Below are positions 1 to 13,139 of a DNA stretch of 64,000 nt, one piece after another. Origin of the DNA: Ananas comosus (Eukaryota > Streptophyta > Magnoliopsida > Poales > Bromeliaceae); the NCBI RefSeq assembly GCF_001540865.1, contig NC_033640.1, forward strand, positions 10,620,764 to 10,684,763, in the 5' to 3' direction. Numbering within the stretch: position 1 is the first letter of the stretch; the number at the start of each line of letters is the position of its first letter. Below the pieces are notes generated by a model. It saw only the letters and a program-made list of their open reading frames with translations, made no database searches and was not told the origin of the DNA. The translations under genes were made by a program, and so were the position numbers.

Positions 1-2526
<2,526 letters not shown>

Positions 2527-2527
<1 letters not shown>

Positions 2528-2771
2528 GTAGAGCTATTATGCTACCGGAAGTATAAAGTGGTTGGTGCTTTCGATTTTTTAGCCCTTAGATCAATCACAT
2601 TGATCATTTCTAATCATTGGATTAATATTATTAACCAACAGGGACCACTCAACCCTAAGGAGACCACTCAATCCTAAGGGGACTGCTATCATTCCAACCG
2701 TAGAATCTTTAATTCAAGAGCTAAAAAATCGGAAGTATCAACTATTTTATGCTTCTGATAACATAGTAGAA
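2527..2771. mobile_element. Foldback (MITE-like) element B
   Basis: About 245 bp with inverted ends. The left arm reads TAGTAGAGCTATTATGCTAC at its tip, and the reverse complement of the right arm starts TCTACTATGTTATCAGAAGC. The similarity continues inward for about 65 bp, including CGATTTTTTAGC on both arms. The element begins at the end of a (TA)n tract. Its tip is related to that of element C (GGCTACTATGCTATCGGAAG), so the two probably use the same transposition machinery although the interior differs. Confidence 0.65.
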
Positions 2772-3017
2772 AAATGAAAAAAATACAGAAAAGTATTTTT
2801 CTTTTTTGTTCTATAACTAGTTCTTTATTGTAAACAGGATCATATGATATTGATTAACTACCATGCATTTTTCACTAAATTAGCTTTTGAGTATGTATAT
2901 ACATATGTATATATACTCATGGAATCGCTATCACTGTAAATCGTCTAATCCAATATAAGAACTTTACCTATGTTTGGTAGGAAAATGAGTTTATATTCTG
3001 TTATATATTTTCTCCCT

Positions 3018-3245
3018 TTTTTAATCCAAACACTCGCTAAAGGGAGGAAATAGCTATAAGCCGTATTTAGTAAGAACAATACATATAGTCACTACAACAG
3101 AATTACATACAGTCAATACATACATACAGTCACTACAACAAAATTAGAAAATGAGTTTTTAATCCAAACACTCGCTAAAGGGAGGAAATAGCTATAAGCC
3201 GTATTTAGTAAGAACAATATATACAGTCACTACAACAGAATTAGA
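3018..3245. repeat. Direct duplication with a 138-bp period
   Basis: The segment starting at 3018 (TTTTTAATCC, then AAACACTCGCTAAAGGGAGG) is repeated almost exactly starting at 3156, a spacing of 138 bp. The second copy loses similarity near 3245. A shorter motif, CAGTCACTACAACA, occurs three times in the interval. No open frame runs through it. Confidence 0.8.
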
Positions 3246-3469
3246 TTATAGGAACATATTTTTAAGATATTTTTATGTAAGTGTTCCATTTATGCTAAAT
3301 TTTTTTAAAACTATCTACTAAAACTTAAATATAAAACCTAATACAACCAAAAATAAAAAAGTTGTTCTACTCAACCAACCCCACCCAACCCATCGGACCG
3401 ATTACAAATAGAAAAGAAAAAAATAAAAAAATTGATCACCATCTTTTCTTCTCCTCCTCCACTGTTGCA

Positions 3470-3650
3470 GCCGATGAGGTACATCTCCCTTTTCCTCCTC
3501 CATCGTTGCCATCGACGAGGAAGAGTTCCTGCGGTTGGAATTCAGCGGCGAGAATCTCGCAGAGACCGTAGAAGGTTACGATCGCCACGTGTCCCTCCGC
3601 CACAGGTCGCTGGAGGAATGGATGTCAAATATCGAGGCGGCTCCACATAT
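3470..3650 (+). pseudogene. GC-rich gene-like fragment, unidentified
   Basis: A short island is clearly richer in GC than its surroundings and has an open plus-strand frame rich in charged residues (AIDEEEFLRLEFSGENL near 3507-3557, then a stretch ending RHRSLEEW). I do not recognise the protein. There is no start codon context, splice structure or continuation, since the frame runs into AT-rich DNA after about 3650. It looks like a piece of an exon carried into a repeat region, but this is inference. Confidence 0.3.
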
Positions 3651-4402
3651 AGGAACCTCACATATAGCAACACTTTTAAAAAATATCGATAATTTAGCCG
3701 GCAGTATTTTTTTTTTATCTATACCGATATTTAAAAATATTACTATGCATCATTTTTATTACGGTGAGTAAAAATACGGTACAGTAGTTTAGCGTAGTTA
3801 GTCATTTTTTGAATACACTGCACAAGTGAAACTCTAATAAAAAAACTTCAAAGATGAGCCAAACATGGGAGTCATTATCAGAGTCACGTGAACTTCAGCT
3901 GATATTTAGCTTCACTGCGGCAGGATTTTTGCTGCAGTGAGACAGAGGAGAAAAGTCGACGGAATCCCCAGTTAATTTCACCACCTGATAATAAGCTACC
4001 AGAGTCAGCAATAAATATTTACTATTACATTTAAAAAAATTATTGAACTTAAATAAACAAAATTTATGAGTGTTTTGGTGGGGAAAAAAAAAAAGTTTTA
4101 CATAGCTCTCTCATTTGCGTCTGATCTATTTGTGCTTCGAGTAGTGACAAACTTTGACAAAAAGTTTGATACAGAAAGAAAAAGACACAAATTTCGAACT
4201 TCTGCTCTAGCAAGAAAGAGATGAAAACACAACTAATGAAAGAGTTCGAGTACTAAAGAAAAAAAGAAATTTGAATTTTTACAGTAGCAAGAAGGAGATG
4301 ATCAAACACAGTAAACTCTCCGAGCTGGAGCCTGGAGGGTTATTTTGGTGATGTTTGAGGTGACATTTATTCATCCTTGAATGCAAAGAATTAATTGAGG
4401 GT

Positions 4403-5075
<673 letters not shown>

Positions 5076-5079
<4 letters not shown>

Positions 5080-6300
5080 TGGCATTAGGTGTCATTTAAA
5101 GGGTAAAGAAAAAAGTACAGGAGCATGGCCTACTCTCTGTGCAGAGGCCCTTATTTTCCTGCTAATGCTCACATGTATAATGTACCCCCTCCTCTCTTTC
5201 TCTCTTGTTTTACTGTTTGGTTAGGGCCAGTTGTTTAATTAGTAATGAAGCGCGCAAAAGAGTTCAGTGGCGAAATAGACTACACGAGATGTGCATTTGC
5301 GTCCATGGGGGCGAAACCACGGAAAACGACTGTAGCATCCGGCCCTTACTTGTCGGGCCGCTCAAGAAATGTGACATCGAGCAAATAAATTCCTGACAAG
5401 AAACATACGGTTGGCGCACTGCACCGCATATAGCGATCGTGCTTCTAAATAGAGTCTTAGTGATCGAAGCGAAAAGTTGGGGTTACGGCCCTTTTTTTCA
5501 ACACACGTAACTCGTGCACGAACGAACTCAGGCTGCGTGGTTCCGATGTGCGTAAAACAAAATTTAAGTGCACGCAGTAAATTTTTTTTCTTTTTTTTTT
5601 CTTTTCAAATTTAGCGAACAATTAATCGTTATTTTTCAGAGTAAAAAAAGCAGCTCAAGTCTCAATGACCAAATCGGAGAAAGTTTTAAGTGAGATTTTA
5701 GTCGAGAGAACCTCTTCAGCCGTTCTATTCATCTACATTTACTCCGTCATTTAACATACAGCATTTATGACGGATATAATTAATCCTCTCTTTTTGACCT
5801 TCATAAAAATGTTTGTAACTAATAACCTGTTACAGCATTTACTATTCTTTACTTACTCGTGTTTTTGATAAGACGTAAAAACGGAAAATCTAGACTATAC
5901 TCGACTTCCATAGAATTACAAGCGACAATGTTTGCCTGAAAAAAAAAAAAAAAAAAAGAAAAGAAAAAAGAAAAAAGGGGACCACATCTGAATGAAATTG
6001 GGACATATCAATTACGTTCACTCGACGGTGATGATGTGATGCATATATATAAATGTCATATGTTAATATATTTATATATGCTAGCCATATAGCACAGAAC
6101 GTGCCACAATTATTATGGTACGAGGCTATTTATCAGATGATGGAATGAGCCAACAATGTGGGGGATATTATTCATAATAACACGACAAATCTAAACAGTT
6201 GCGCAGGCGGTTAGTGCCGTGTTGTATAGGTTGAATATCCCAAAGGCTAGCTACAGCTGTTAGGTAGACTGTGGATGTGTACATGACTACATGAGCAAAA
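5076..6300. other. Spacer without a recognised feature
   Basis: AT-rich sequence with homopolymer runs. The only open frame of note (5205-5396) has no recognisable domain. I see nothing I can support as a gene. Confidence 0.5.
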
Positions 6301-6305
6301 ATGAT

Positions 6306-6307
<2 letters not shown>

Positions 6308-6345
<38 letters not shown>

Positions 6346-6484
6346 GATAAGTAAGATGTTATCTGTTTCGTTTATTCTATTTAGAAATAAATTTAATTAG
6401 AAATATGAATCAACTAGAATTCGAACTTGAAATTTCGGATACTAACAAGCAAACTCTTTGTCACTTGCGCTAGAGACGGTCGGT
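6308..6484 (-). mobile_element. tRNA-derived SINE copy 1
   Basis: On the minus strand the element begins with the GACCGTC head near 6484, has A-box-like and B-box-like sequence (AATTCGAACTTGAA on the plus strand corresponds to the B-box), continues through the TTGATTCATA linker and ends in GATAACATCTTACTTATC followed by a long poly(A), seen as a poly(T) run at 6308-6342. The same family recurs at least eight more times in this window. A target duplication cannot be assigned with confidence. Confidence 0.75.
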
Positions 6485-6954
6485 GATTTTCAAAAAAATA
6501 TGGATGAAAAAAATTCAAGCAGTAGTTGTCTTGGCCTCTTCTTCGAGGCCTCAGTTGATCTTTTCAATCTACCGACTATTCCAGCGTTTGCTATTTGAGA
6601 AAGGAAAGAAAGGTCACAGATGAAAATAAAATAAAATAAAAAAAATTAAAAATTGAGCTCCCAAGTTAAAACTTGAACGGCACTTTTATGTACAAAAAAT
6701 TATGTTCCGTCGAAGGCTAGAAAGACATGCCCGGTAGGAATATTATCGAGTAAAAAAAAACTGTTTGTATGCCTAAAAATTAGACGTAAATCTTACGTTC
6801 AATAGATCAATAAATTTAGATTTTTTTAAAAAATAAACTTCTTATCATGACTGTAATTTTAGAGAGACGCGAAAGTAAATAATGAGTCACCCCTTCCATT
6901 GATATGGACACATCTGAGATCAAATCCAAATACCAAATACGTTCTCGACGTGAT

Positions 6955-7368
6955 CCAAGCGAAACCGGTGGTTTCTTGGTCACGACCAGCTAAAGCTAAA
7001 TCGGAGCAAGTTTGAAAAAGGATCTTAGAGTGTCTAGGGTGGCCACTTGCTTGCTTTTGGTCCAAAGATGAAATTCTTATTGTTTTTTTATGTACTGTAT
7101 CAACAACAATTTCATTTGTTTCGATGGAAAGGAACATTTTATTTCTCACGTCCAGGATTGCGTCCTGGATCATCCCGATGGGCCATAATTACCGCGAGCA
7201 AACATATAAACGCTATAGCTTGTTTCCAATACTCAGCAGCTTACCCATTAGAGCCACCGTTAACCATTGGTCGTTGAGGCGTATTCTCAAAAGACCTGTA
7301 TCTACAGCCGTGGCAATAGGGGCGTGGTTTGGTAATACACCAATTTGGCCACTATTTGTAGATAAAAT
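6955..7368 (-). pseudogene. Mosaic plastid-DNA insert (psbC, ycf3, atpE pieces)
   Basis: Three plastid gene fragments lie on the minus strand. At 7243-7368 is a 42-codon, stop-free piece of atpE (CF1 epsilon subunit; [27 protein letters not shown]). It is followed at 7211-7240 by ten codons of the ycf3 C-terminus ([10 protein letters not shown]), and then at 6955-6999 by fifteen codons of psbC/CP43 (LALAGRDQETTGFAW). In plastid genomes these genes lie many kilobases apart, so this is a joined mosaic of plastid pieces, not a single colinear transfer. The DNA between and beside them may also be organellar, but I could not identify it. None of the fragments can be expressed as the original protein. 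Confidence 0.8.
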
Positions 7369-7419
7369 GGTTCTAAGACATCTGTGGAGGAACTATATGT
7401 GGAGCAATCAGGCATAAAT

Positions 7420-8006
7420 TGATACCAACTCCTCAAAATTTCAGTACTTGTGAAACATTTAATTATTTGAATGTAATGTATCTAGGGAAGATTCACTTTA
7501 AAGTAATTAGTTGTAAGATATCTAATAAAACCGTACCTGGAATTGAGATCTCATTCAAAGAAAAAGATAACAAATATCTGGAGTTCATTTTTTTGATCAA
7601 TTATAAACACAAAATACCAAAATGAGCAGATCGGGTTAAAATATTCCCAATCGAAATGTAAAAATTATGACAGACCATCTATTTTTTATCAAATTCTTTT
7701 TGGATTTTACTTAAGAAATAAGAGTATTATAAAAATAGTGAGGTAAAATAGATTAAATAATTAGGAGGATGTAAAATTTGTTCCCGATTTTTGGGTGTAC
7801 ACGTGGCATTGCGCGCCTTGTAATCTAGAAGGACATGGACTGATGGACGGTCGTAGAATCGACTGTACCATAGTGCGCCATCGTACGGCCCACTCTTTTT
7901 GCATGCCCAATTTAGGGCCCATCACGACCGTGCATCCACGAGACACGAAAGGTAACGTAGCAGATTAATGTCGTACGTTTAATTTTCCCCAACTTCTACT
8001 TGATTG

Positions 8007-8042
<36 letters not shown>

Positions 8043-8175
8043 CTTTAGAGCAGCGCGAGTCACCCCAGTACCCTAGCCATGCAAATGAATATGGGTGGGT
8101 GGAGCTTTCGTTTTATCTATCCTGAATAGAATTCTAAATATAAAATAATAAATAAATTTATAATACTAAATGAAA
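7420..8175. other. Spacer without a recognised feature
   Basis: I see no gene here. A poly(T) run lies at about 8010-8042. The open frames at 7419-7625 (+) and 7761-7946 (-) have no recognisable domain. Confidence 0.5.
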
Positions 8176-8184
8176 TATTTTTTA

Positions 8185-8606
8185 GAAAAAATTTTAAAAA
8201 AACTCCCTATGGTTTCGCACTTTTTCATTTTAATATCCTGTAGTTTAAAGTGTATCAAGTTAATATCCTGTGGTTTCGTACTTTCTTACTTTAGTAGCCT
8301 ATGGTTTAAAGTGTATTAAGTTAGTATTCTGTGATTTTATTTTTGTATCAAGTTAGTACCCTGTTGTTTTATTTTTGTATCAAGTTAGTACCCTGTGCTT
8401 TTATTTTTCTCTTAATAAAATATTAAACCACATGGTACTAAAGTGAGAAAGTACGAAACCACAGGGTACTAACTCGATACACTTTAAACCACATGGTATT
8501 AAAGTGAAAAAGTGCGAAACTATAGGGTACTAACTTGATACACTTTAAAGTACAGGATACTAAAGTGAGAAAGTAAAATCGCAATGGGGGTATTTGAAGT
8601 TTTTTC
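8185..8606. mobile_element. Mutator-like foldback element with 9-bp target duplication
   Basis: The 422-bp element is flanked by the exact 9-bp repeat TATTTTTTA at 8176-8184 and 8607-8615. Its left end (GAAAAAATTTTAAAAAAACT) pairs with the reverse complement of its right end (GAAAAAACTTCAAATACCCC), and the pairing continues through most of the element. Inside are degenerate tandem units containing motifs such as TTAGTACCCTGTGGTTT and GTGTATCAAGTTAGTA, in direct order on the left half and inverted on the right half. A 9-bp duplication is the hallmark of Mutator-like elements. No transposase is present, so it is non-autonomous. Confidence 0.75.
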
Positions 8607-8859
8607 TATTTTTTATGGATGGGGAATGAGATGAGAAAAAAAAAAAAAATCCATCTGAGCCGGCCCACTCAAGCTCTTTCCGGATAAATAGTTAAATTAT
8701 AGAATAAGTTTTATATTTTAGAAAATAATTGGAGATCTAAATATTATTTATTCCTACTATGAAATATGAATATAATTCTGAAAATACCTTATTTAATCAT
8801 AAATTTATTATTTCATAATTTAATGAAACATAATAAAATTTAACTATACTTAATTTAAA

Positions 8860-9260
8860 TTTGAATTAAAAAAAAAAAAAAACTAGCAGGTTAGATTCAA
8901 GCATTGAAAGGATCGAGACAGATTTTCAGATGGGATGGATCAGGAAAGAAATTATCCCGTCAGGAGGCCGGCCCGGAGGTGGACAGACAAGGTGTTGACG
9001 GAAAAAGAGGTGTCGGTGGGTCTCCGTCTTCTGGATCTGCTCTCTGTTTGCATCCCTGGACTCCTCTTTTACTGCACTAAACTTTACTACATATCATGGG
9101 GGATAGCTCGTTTCCTTCCTATGGCCATAAAAGCTAAAAAGCAAAAGCATATAGAGAGGCTCTCCCTATAATTTTTGCTCACCTTTTTAAAATTAATTGT
9201 GAACTATTTTTTTATATAAAATTGATCTTTTGAATAATATGGTATCAGAGTCGATCCTTG
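8860..9260 (+). mobile_element. Possible LTR end with tRNA-Met primer-binding site
   Basis: TGGTATCAGAG at 9240-9250 matches the usual plant initiator-methionine tRNA primer-binding site of Ty1/copia elements over 11 bases. A 5' LTR would lie immediately upstream. However, I cannot see a CA end, the matching second LTR, or gag/pol coding sequence downstream, so this is at best a remnant. Confidence 0.3.
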
Positions 9261-11160
9261 AGTCCTGAGACTTGCTCCATTGCTAGACTCCCTGCACCTA
9301 CACTATTGATTAATTTTATACACTGTTGATCATTTGAAAAACATTAATATGATTGTCCACCAAACATGCTCTAAGCAGTTCAATTATATTATGATTATAT
9401 TGATGATTAAACCACTATATAATTAAATTGTAAACCACTCTAACCACCATGAAATATCTCATGACGTGTTTACGCGACTTTCACCACCTTCCCAATCTCC
9501 ATCGAAGTCAATTATATAGGGATGTAGTTTACTTTTGGGTGTATAATTGCATGAATAATTTATACATCTTTTACTTATTCAACTTCCAAAAAAAAAATAT
9601 TGCAGTTTAAACAGCCTCAAATAGGTGTATTATACAATTCTGACATTGTTGTGTAGATTTGAGCAGGGACATGTTTATACTCAGATCTCTAAACCTAGCT
9701 TGGAATTAAGCAGGAGAAATTATTTACCGGACCTGGTTTAGTCATTGAACAAATGCTAAACTTGTATCGACGACTCCACGTTCACCGAAAAAAGCAATAA
9801 ACAAAAAAATAAATAAACCTGCTGAGTATTCCACTGCATGTTACTGAATAGAGAACATTAATAATGTAGCTGAATTGGAAGCATCAGAACAGGAAATAGA
9901 GAATGAAAGTGCAAAGACCAATTCGGAAAATAATAAATTCGTCGCGGTAGGCTTTGATCTTCGGCAGTAATCATGAATATGTATGCCACCACAATGAAAT
10001 TGGAGTACAGTACAGAGGGAAATAGCTAAAGGCAAATTCTCTGAACAGGAAACTTACTATGAATATAGTAACAACAGATTAAGATTACGGGTGTTCAGAA
10101 ACTCTTCAGTTCAATCTAAGAAGAAAATAGTAAAAGAACATAAAGAGGTAGCCTCATGACTCAATCATACTACCAACGACCGTACTAATCAACTGCTTCC
10201 AAATTATTTGCTCAAACTATATTTCTGACATGTAAATAAGGATCGCACGTGAGCATGCCTACTAAGCGCCCCTACACTCTTTATGACTAAACTACTCATC
10301 TAATATTGCGCACGATCATTCACCTATATGAAACCGCTGCAAACCAACTTCAGGTTTGCTCTTTCTCAGTCGCTTTCACATGTGTGAAATTGATCTTTCT
10401 TAAAAATGTAACTTAATCTACCTGGAAAGGGAAAGCACAACTAGCACAACTAGCACAACAGATAAGTTGTATAGGAAGATCAGTTCACAGTTCAAACATA
10501 CCATCACCTGAAAGGAACTGCATCATCACCTGAAAGAACAACCGTTTTCTCGCCATATACGGAAAGCAAACTTCTCCTGTCCTTATTTGCATGATAAACA
10601 TAGCTCTAATTTTGAGATATGAATCACTCCTATGGTATGATGCAAAATGCAAGAGCTTTTGTAGACCGCGTTTTCCTGAAAACATGGTGGAATTGTTACC
10701 ACCAAATGCCATACTGTTTACTGGATCCCGCGGCAGATTAAACGCAAGTGCACGACCTAGCTAGCTTTATGTTTCTGAGCAAACAAACTTGAGCAGGACA
10801 TGCTCACCAACGTTGAAGGAAAAGAAGTAGAGGGAAACTAAAGTGGGCAGGACATGCCGGAGTCAAATTATACAGCCAGCCAAAAATCATGTGGCCAAAA
10901 ATTGACACGCAATCTTTACAGTTTTTATTATAGGGCGCTAAAAGATCAATTTTATCAATATCAGGACACTGTGTTGGGAAACACGAATCAAATTATAATG
11001 AAAATGATCTATACTGGCCCTGCTATTGAATATGATCACGTCACAGTACAGTTTATCAATAACCTCCTAATAGAGTCCATTCATGAACATGATAAAGTTT
11101 GCTACACAAATTGAAATAGAAGGGGGAAAAAAAAAACAAAGGGAAGAAAAGAAATAGCAA
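9260..11160. other. Spacer without a recognised gene
   Basis: I see no domain or splice pattern I can defend in this stretch. Part of it nearest 11160 is presumably the 3' untranslated region of the minus-strand AT-hook gene. Confidence 0.45.
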
Positions 11161-11224
11161 GCGAATGTCAATACTATATAAAATCTTTTCTTTTCCTAGC
11201 TGTTTTGGAAATTTGCCGAAACAC

Positions 11225-11617
11225 TCACTTGAACTCAAGTCCAGCCTCAGCTGCTCGCCGAGGCTTGCTTTTTCGCCGGCTTCCATTTTGCCGAAAGCCA
11301 TTAGGCTTAGTTGACTCATTTTCCTCTAGGACTGGATCAGAATCTTCTTTTACTTGCAAATCCCTCTTCTTCGTCTTATTAGCATTTTCAGCTGAGCCTT
11401 TGATCTCTTTGTTAGAAACCACAACATCATTCCCTTCCTCCTTTTTTGCTTCTTCTTCTTCCTCTTCGATTTTTTCGGCGTCTTCTTCGTCAACATCATC
11501 CTTCAAAGGCTTTTGTGGCCTTCCCCTTCTTTTATAGGAAGGAATTACTTCTTCGACACTATCCTCATGACTTGTGACGGGGGTTAATTTCTTTCCCTTT
11601 CCTCTGCCTCTACCCAT
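11225..11617 (-). CDS. Small AT-hook-like nuclear protein
   Basis: The frame encodes 130 residues from the ATG at 11617. An upstream in-frame ATG gives three more residues (MEL), but the start chosen opens with the basic MGRGRGKGKK. Around residues 29-41 is KRRGRPQKPLKDD, an AT-hook-type RGRP core that binds the minor groove of AT-rich DNA. A long acidic Glu/Asp/Lys stretch follows, then a basic C-terminus (NGSRRKSKPRRAAEAG). Known plant proteins share this MGRG...RGRPQKPLKDD pattern but have no assigned biochemical role. A splice acceptor (CTTCGCAG, ending at 11662) upstream of the ATG and a donor (AAG/GTTTTA) at 12957 suggest a 5' untranslated exon and an intron of about 1.3 kb that carries a SINE. 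The DNA-binding role is inferred from the motif. Confidence 0.75.
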   Translation of the reverse strand: MGRGRGKGKKLTPVTSHEDSVEEVIPSYKRRGRPQKPLKDDVDEEDAEKIEEEEEEAKKEEGNDVVVSNKEIKGSAENANKTKKRDLQVKEDSDPVLEENESTKPNGFRQNGSRRKSKPRRAAEAGLEFK

Positions 11618-11933
11618 TAACTCCAAATCAACAATGGAAATAATTCAAGCTATCATAAAAACTGCGAAGGAGTGAAATCAAATCAGTCACTTGCATTGCT
11701 TTTGTCACTTTTTATGTGTATCTACAGAACAGAAACTGCAAAGTAAATCACATCGATAGAGTCCAAACTCCAAACTACTGCTAAGATTTTTACTTGAGAA
11801 GCAAACTGAAATAAAGTATACTTAATCTCATCAACCGAAAAAACAGTAGTCTCTCCTATCTAAGAACTCGTAGTATGAGAAAAATCTTGTCAAATAATAG
11901 AAATAGATTCAGATCGAATTTCCAATTTTCCAT

Positions 11934-12087
11934 TTCTTTTTGAGAGAGAAAGGTAGCATACTATCTGCTTCGACCATTTTTTTTTAGAAATAAACTTAAC
12001 AAGAAATGTAAAGCAATTAGGTTTCGAATTTGGGACTTCGAAAACCAACCATCAAGCCCTTTTTTACTTGCCATAGGGACGGTCGGT
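11934..12087 (-). mobile_element. tRNA-derived SINE copy 2, in a UTR intron
   Basis: The insertion is flanked by the 11-bp repeat CAATTTTCCAT at 11923-11933 and 12088-12098. The minus strand starts with the GACCGTCCCTA head and ends in the GATAGTATGCTACCTTTCTC tail. The sequence between them is degenerate but colinear with the other copies. It sits in the inferred 5' UTR intron of the AT-hook gene, in the same transcriptional sense. Confidence 0.8.
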
Positions 12088-12957
12088 CAATTTTCCATCT
12101 TAATTAGCATCATTGGATACATTCAAAAAAATTAGCATCATTAGAGGCATACCATATTTCGCGACTTGAGAAGTTACATCCATAAATACGAAAGAAGTAA
12201 CGGACGCAACTTTCTTAAGAAACAAGAGGGTGATCTAAAAATCCAACCCAAATTTCAGTTTTAGCCGTCATCAGAGATGTTTTTGTTTTTTTTCATGCGA
12301 AACTGTGCATCATCAAACAGGTGAATCATCCTAATCTATTATCAAATCTGAGAAGAAAAAAAGGCATATAAGGCCTCCTTTATTGGATCAAATAGCACTA
12401 TTTCTACCAGCATCAAAGAAATTAAATCCAAGCAAACCTCATCAATATAATACCTAAATGAATCCAAAAGTTCAACTCCTGAGCAAATCCAACATCTACA
12501 AAATCCCATCTATGAGATTGCTATGAGCAATAAAAAACCCATTTTTCTTAGAACTAATAGTTAGCACATATGCATCCCAAATTGATCCCCTGCAGTTCGA
12601 ACAGATATAGCTGAATTAAAACCACAGCTAATAGACCCATGAAACCCTAGAAAGAGAAGCAACTACTGCTGTGTGTAAACAGCAAATAAGAATGAAAAAG
12701 GGCAGCAAAAAGCAAGTTCTCAAACTGACCATGGATGAGGATACAACCATCTTATTCAGCAGATTCCGATGCCCCATTCCTGCAAATGTGATGGGATTGA
12801 TTAAAAAGGTTAGATTTTTATGGTTTTGGGAGAACAGAGCAGGGGATTGGATGGTTCAAAAGATAATCTTTTGATGAACCAACCAAAACCCAGATGAGAA
12901 AATTGGGGAAAAAGCGGAAAATTTGCATGAGGAAAAGAGGATTTGATGAGATAAAAC

Positions 12958-13001
12958 CTTTGCATTTGAGGCCCAAAGAGAGCTAAAGGAGGAGCAAATG
13001 A

Positions 13002-13032
<31 letters not shown>

Positions 13033-13095
13033 GGGAGAGGAAGAAGAGGAGAAGAGGGAGTGTAGTGGAGAGAGATTTTTTCTTTGTTTGTTTAC
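12958..13095 (-). promoter_or_regulatory. Inferred 5' UTR exon with CTG/CAG-type repeat
   Basis: Read on the minus strand, a pyrimidine-rich leader (CTCTCTCCACTACACTCCCT and similar) is followed by a run of about eight TGC/CTG triplets (13002-13027 on the plus strand as AGC repeats), then a donor AAG/GTTTTA after position 12958. A TATA-like TATAAAT on the minus strand at 13126-13132 lies about 30 bp upstream of the leader. This fits the first untranslated exon and promoter of the AT-hook gene. Exon borders are inferred. Confidence 0.5.
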
Positions 13096-13139
13096 CTAAA
13101 TACATCTATCACTGTAAATGACTAAATTTATACATCATT

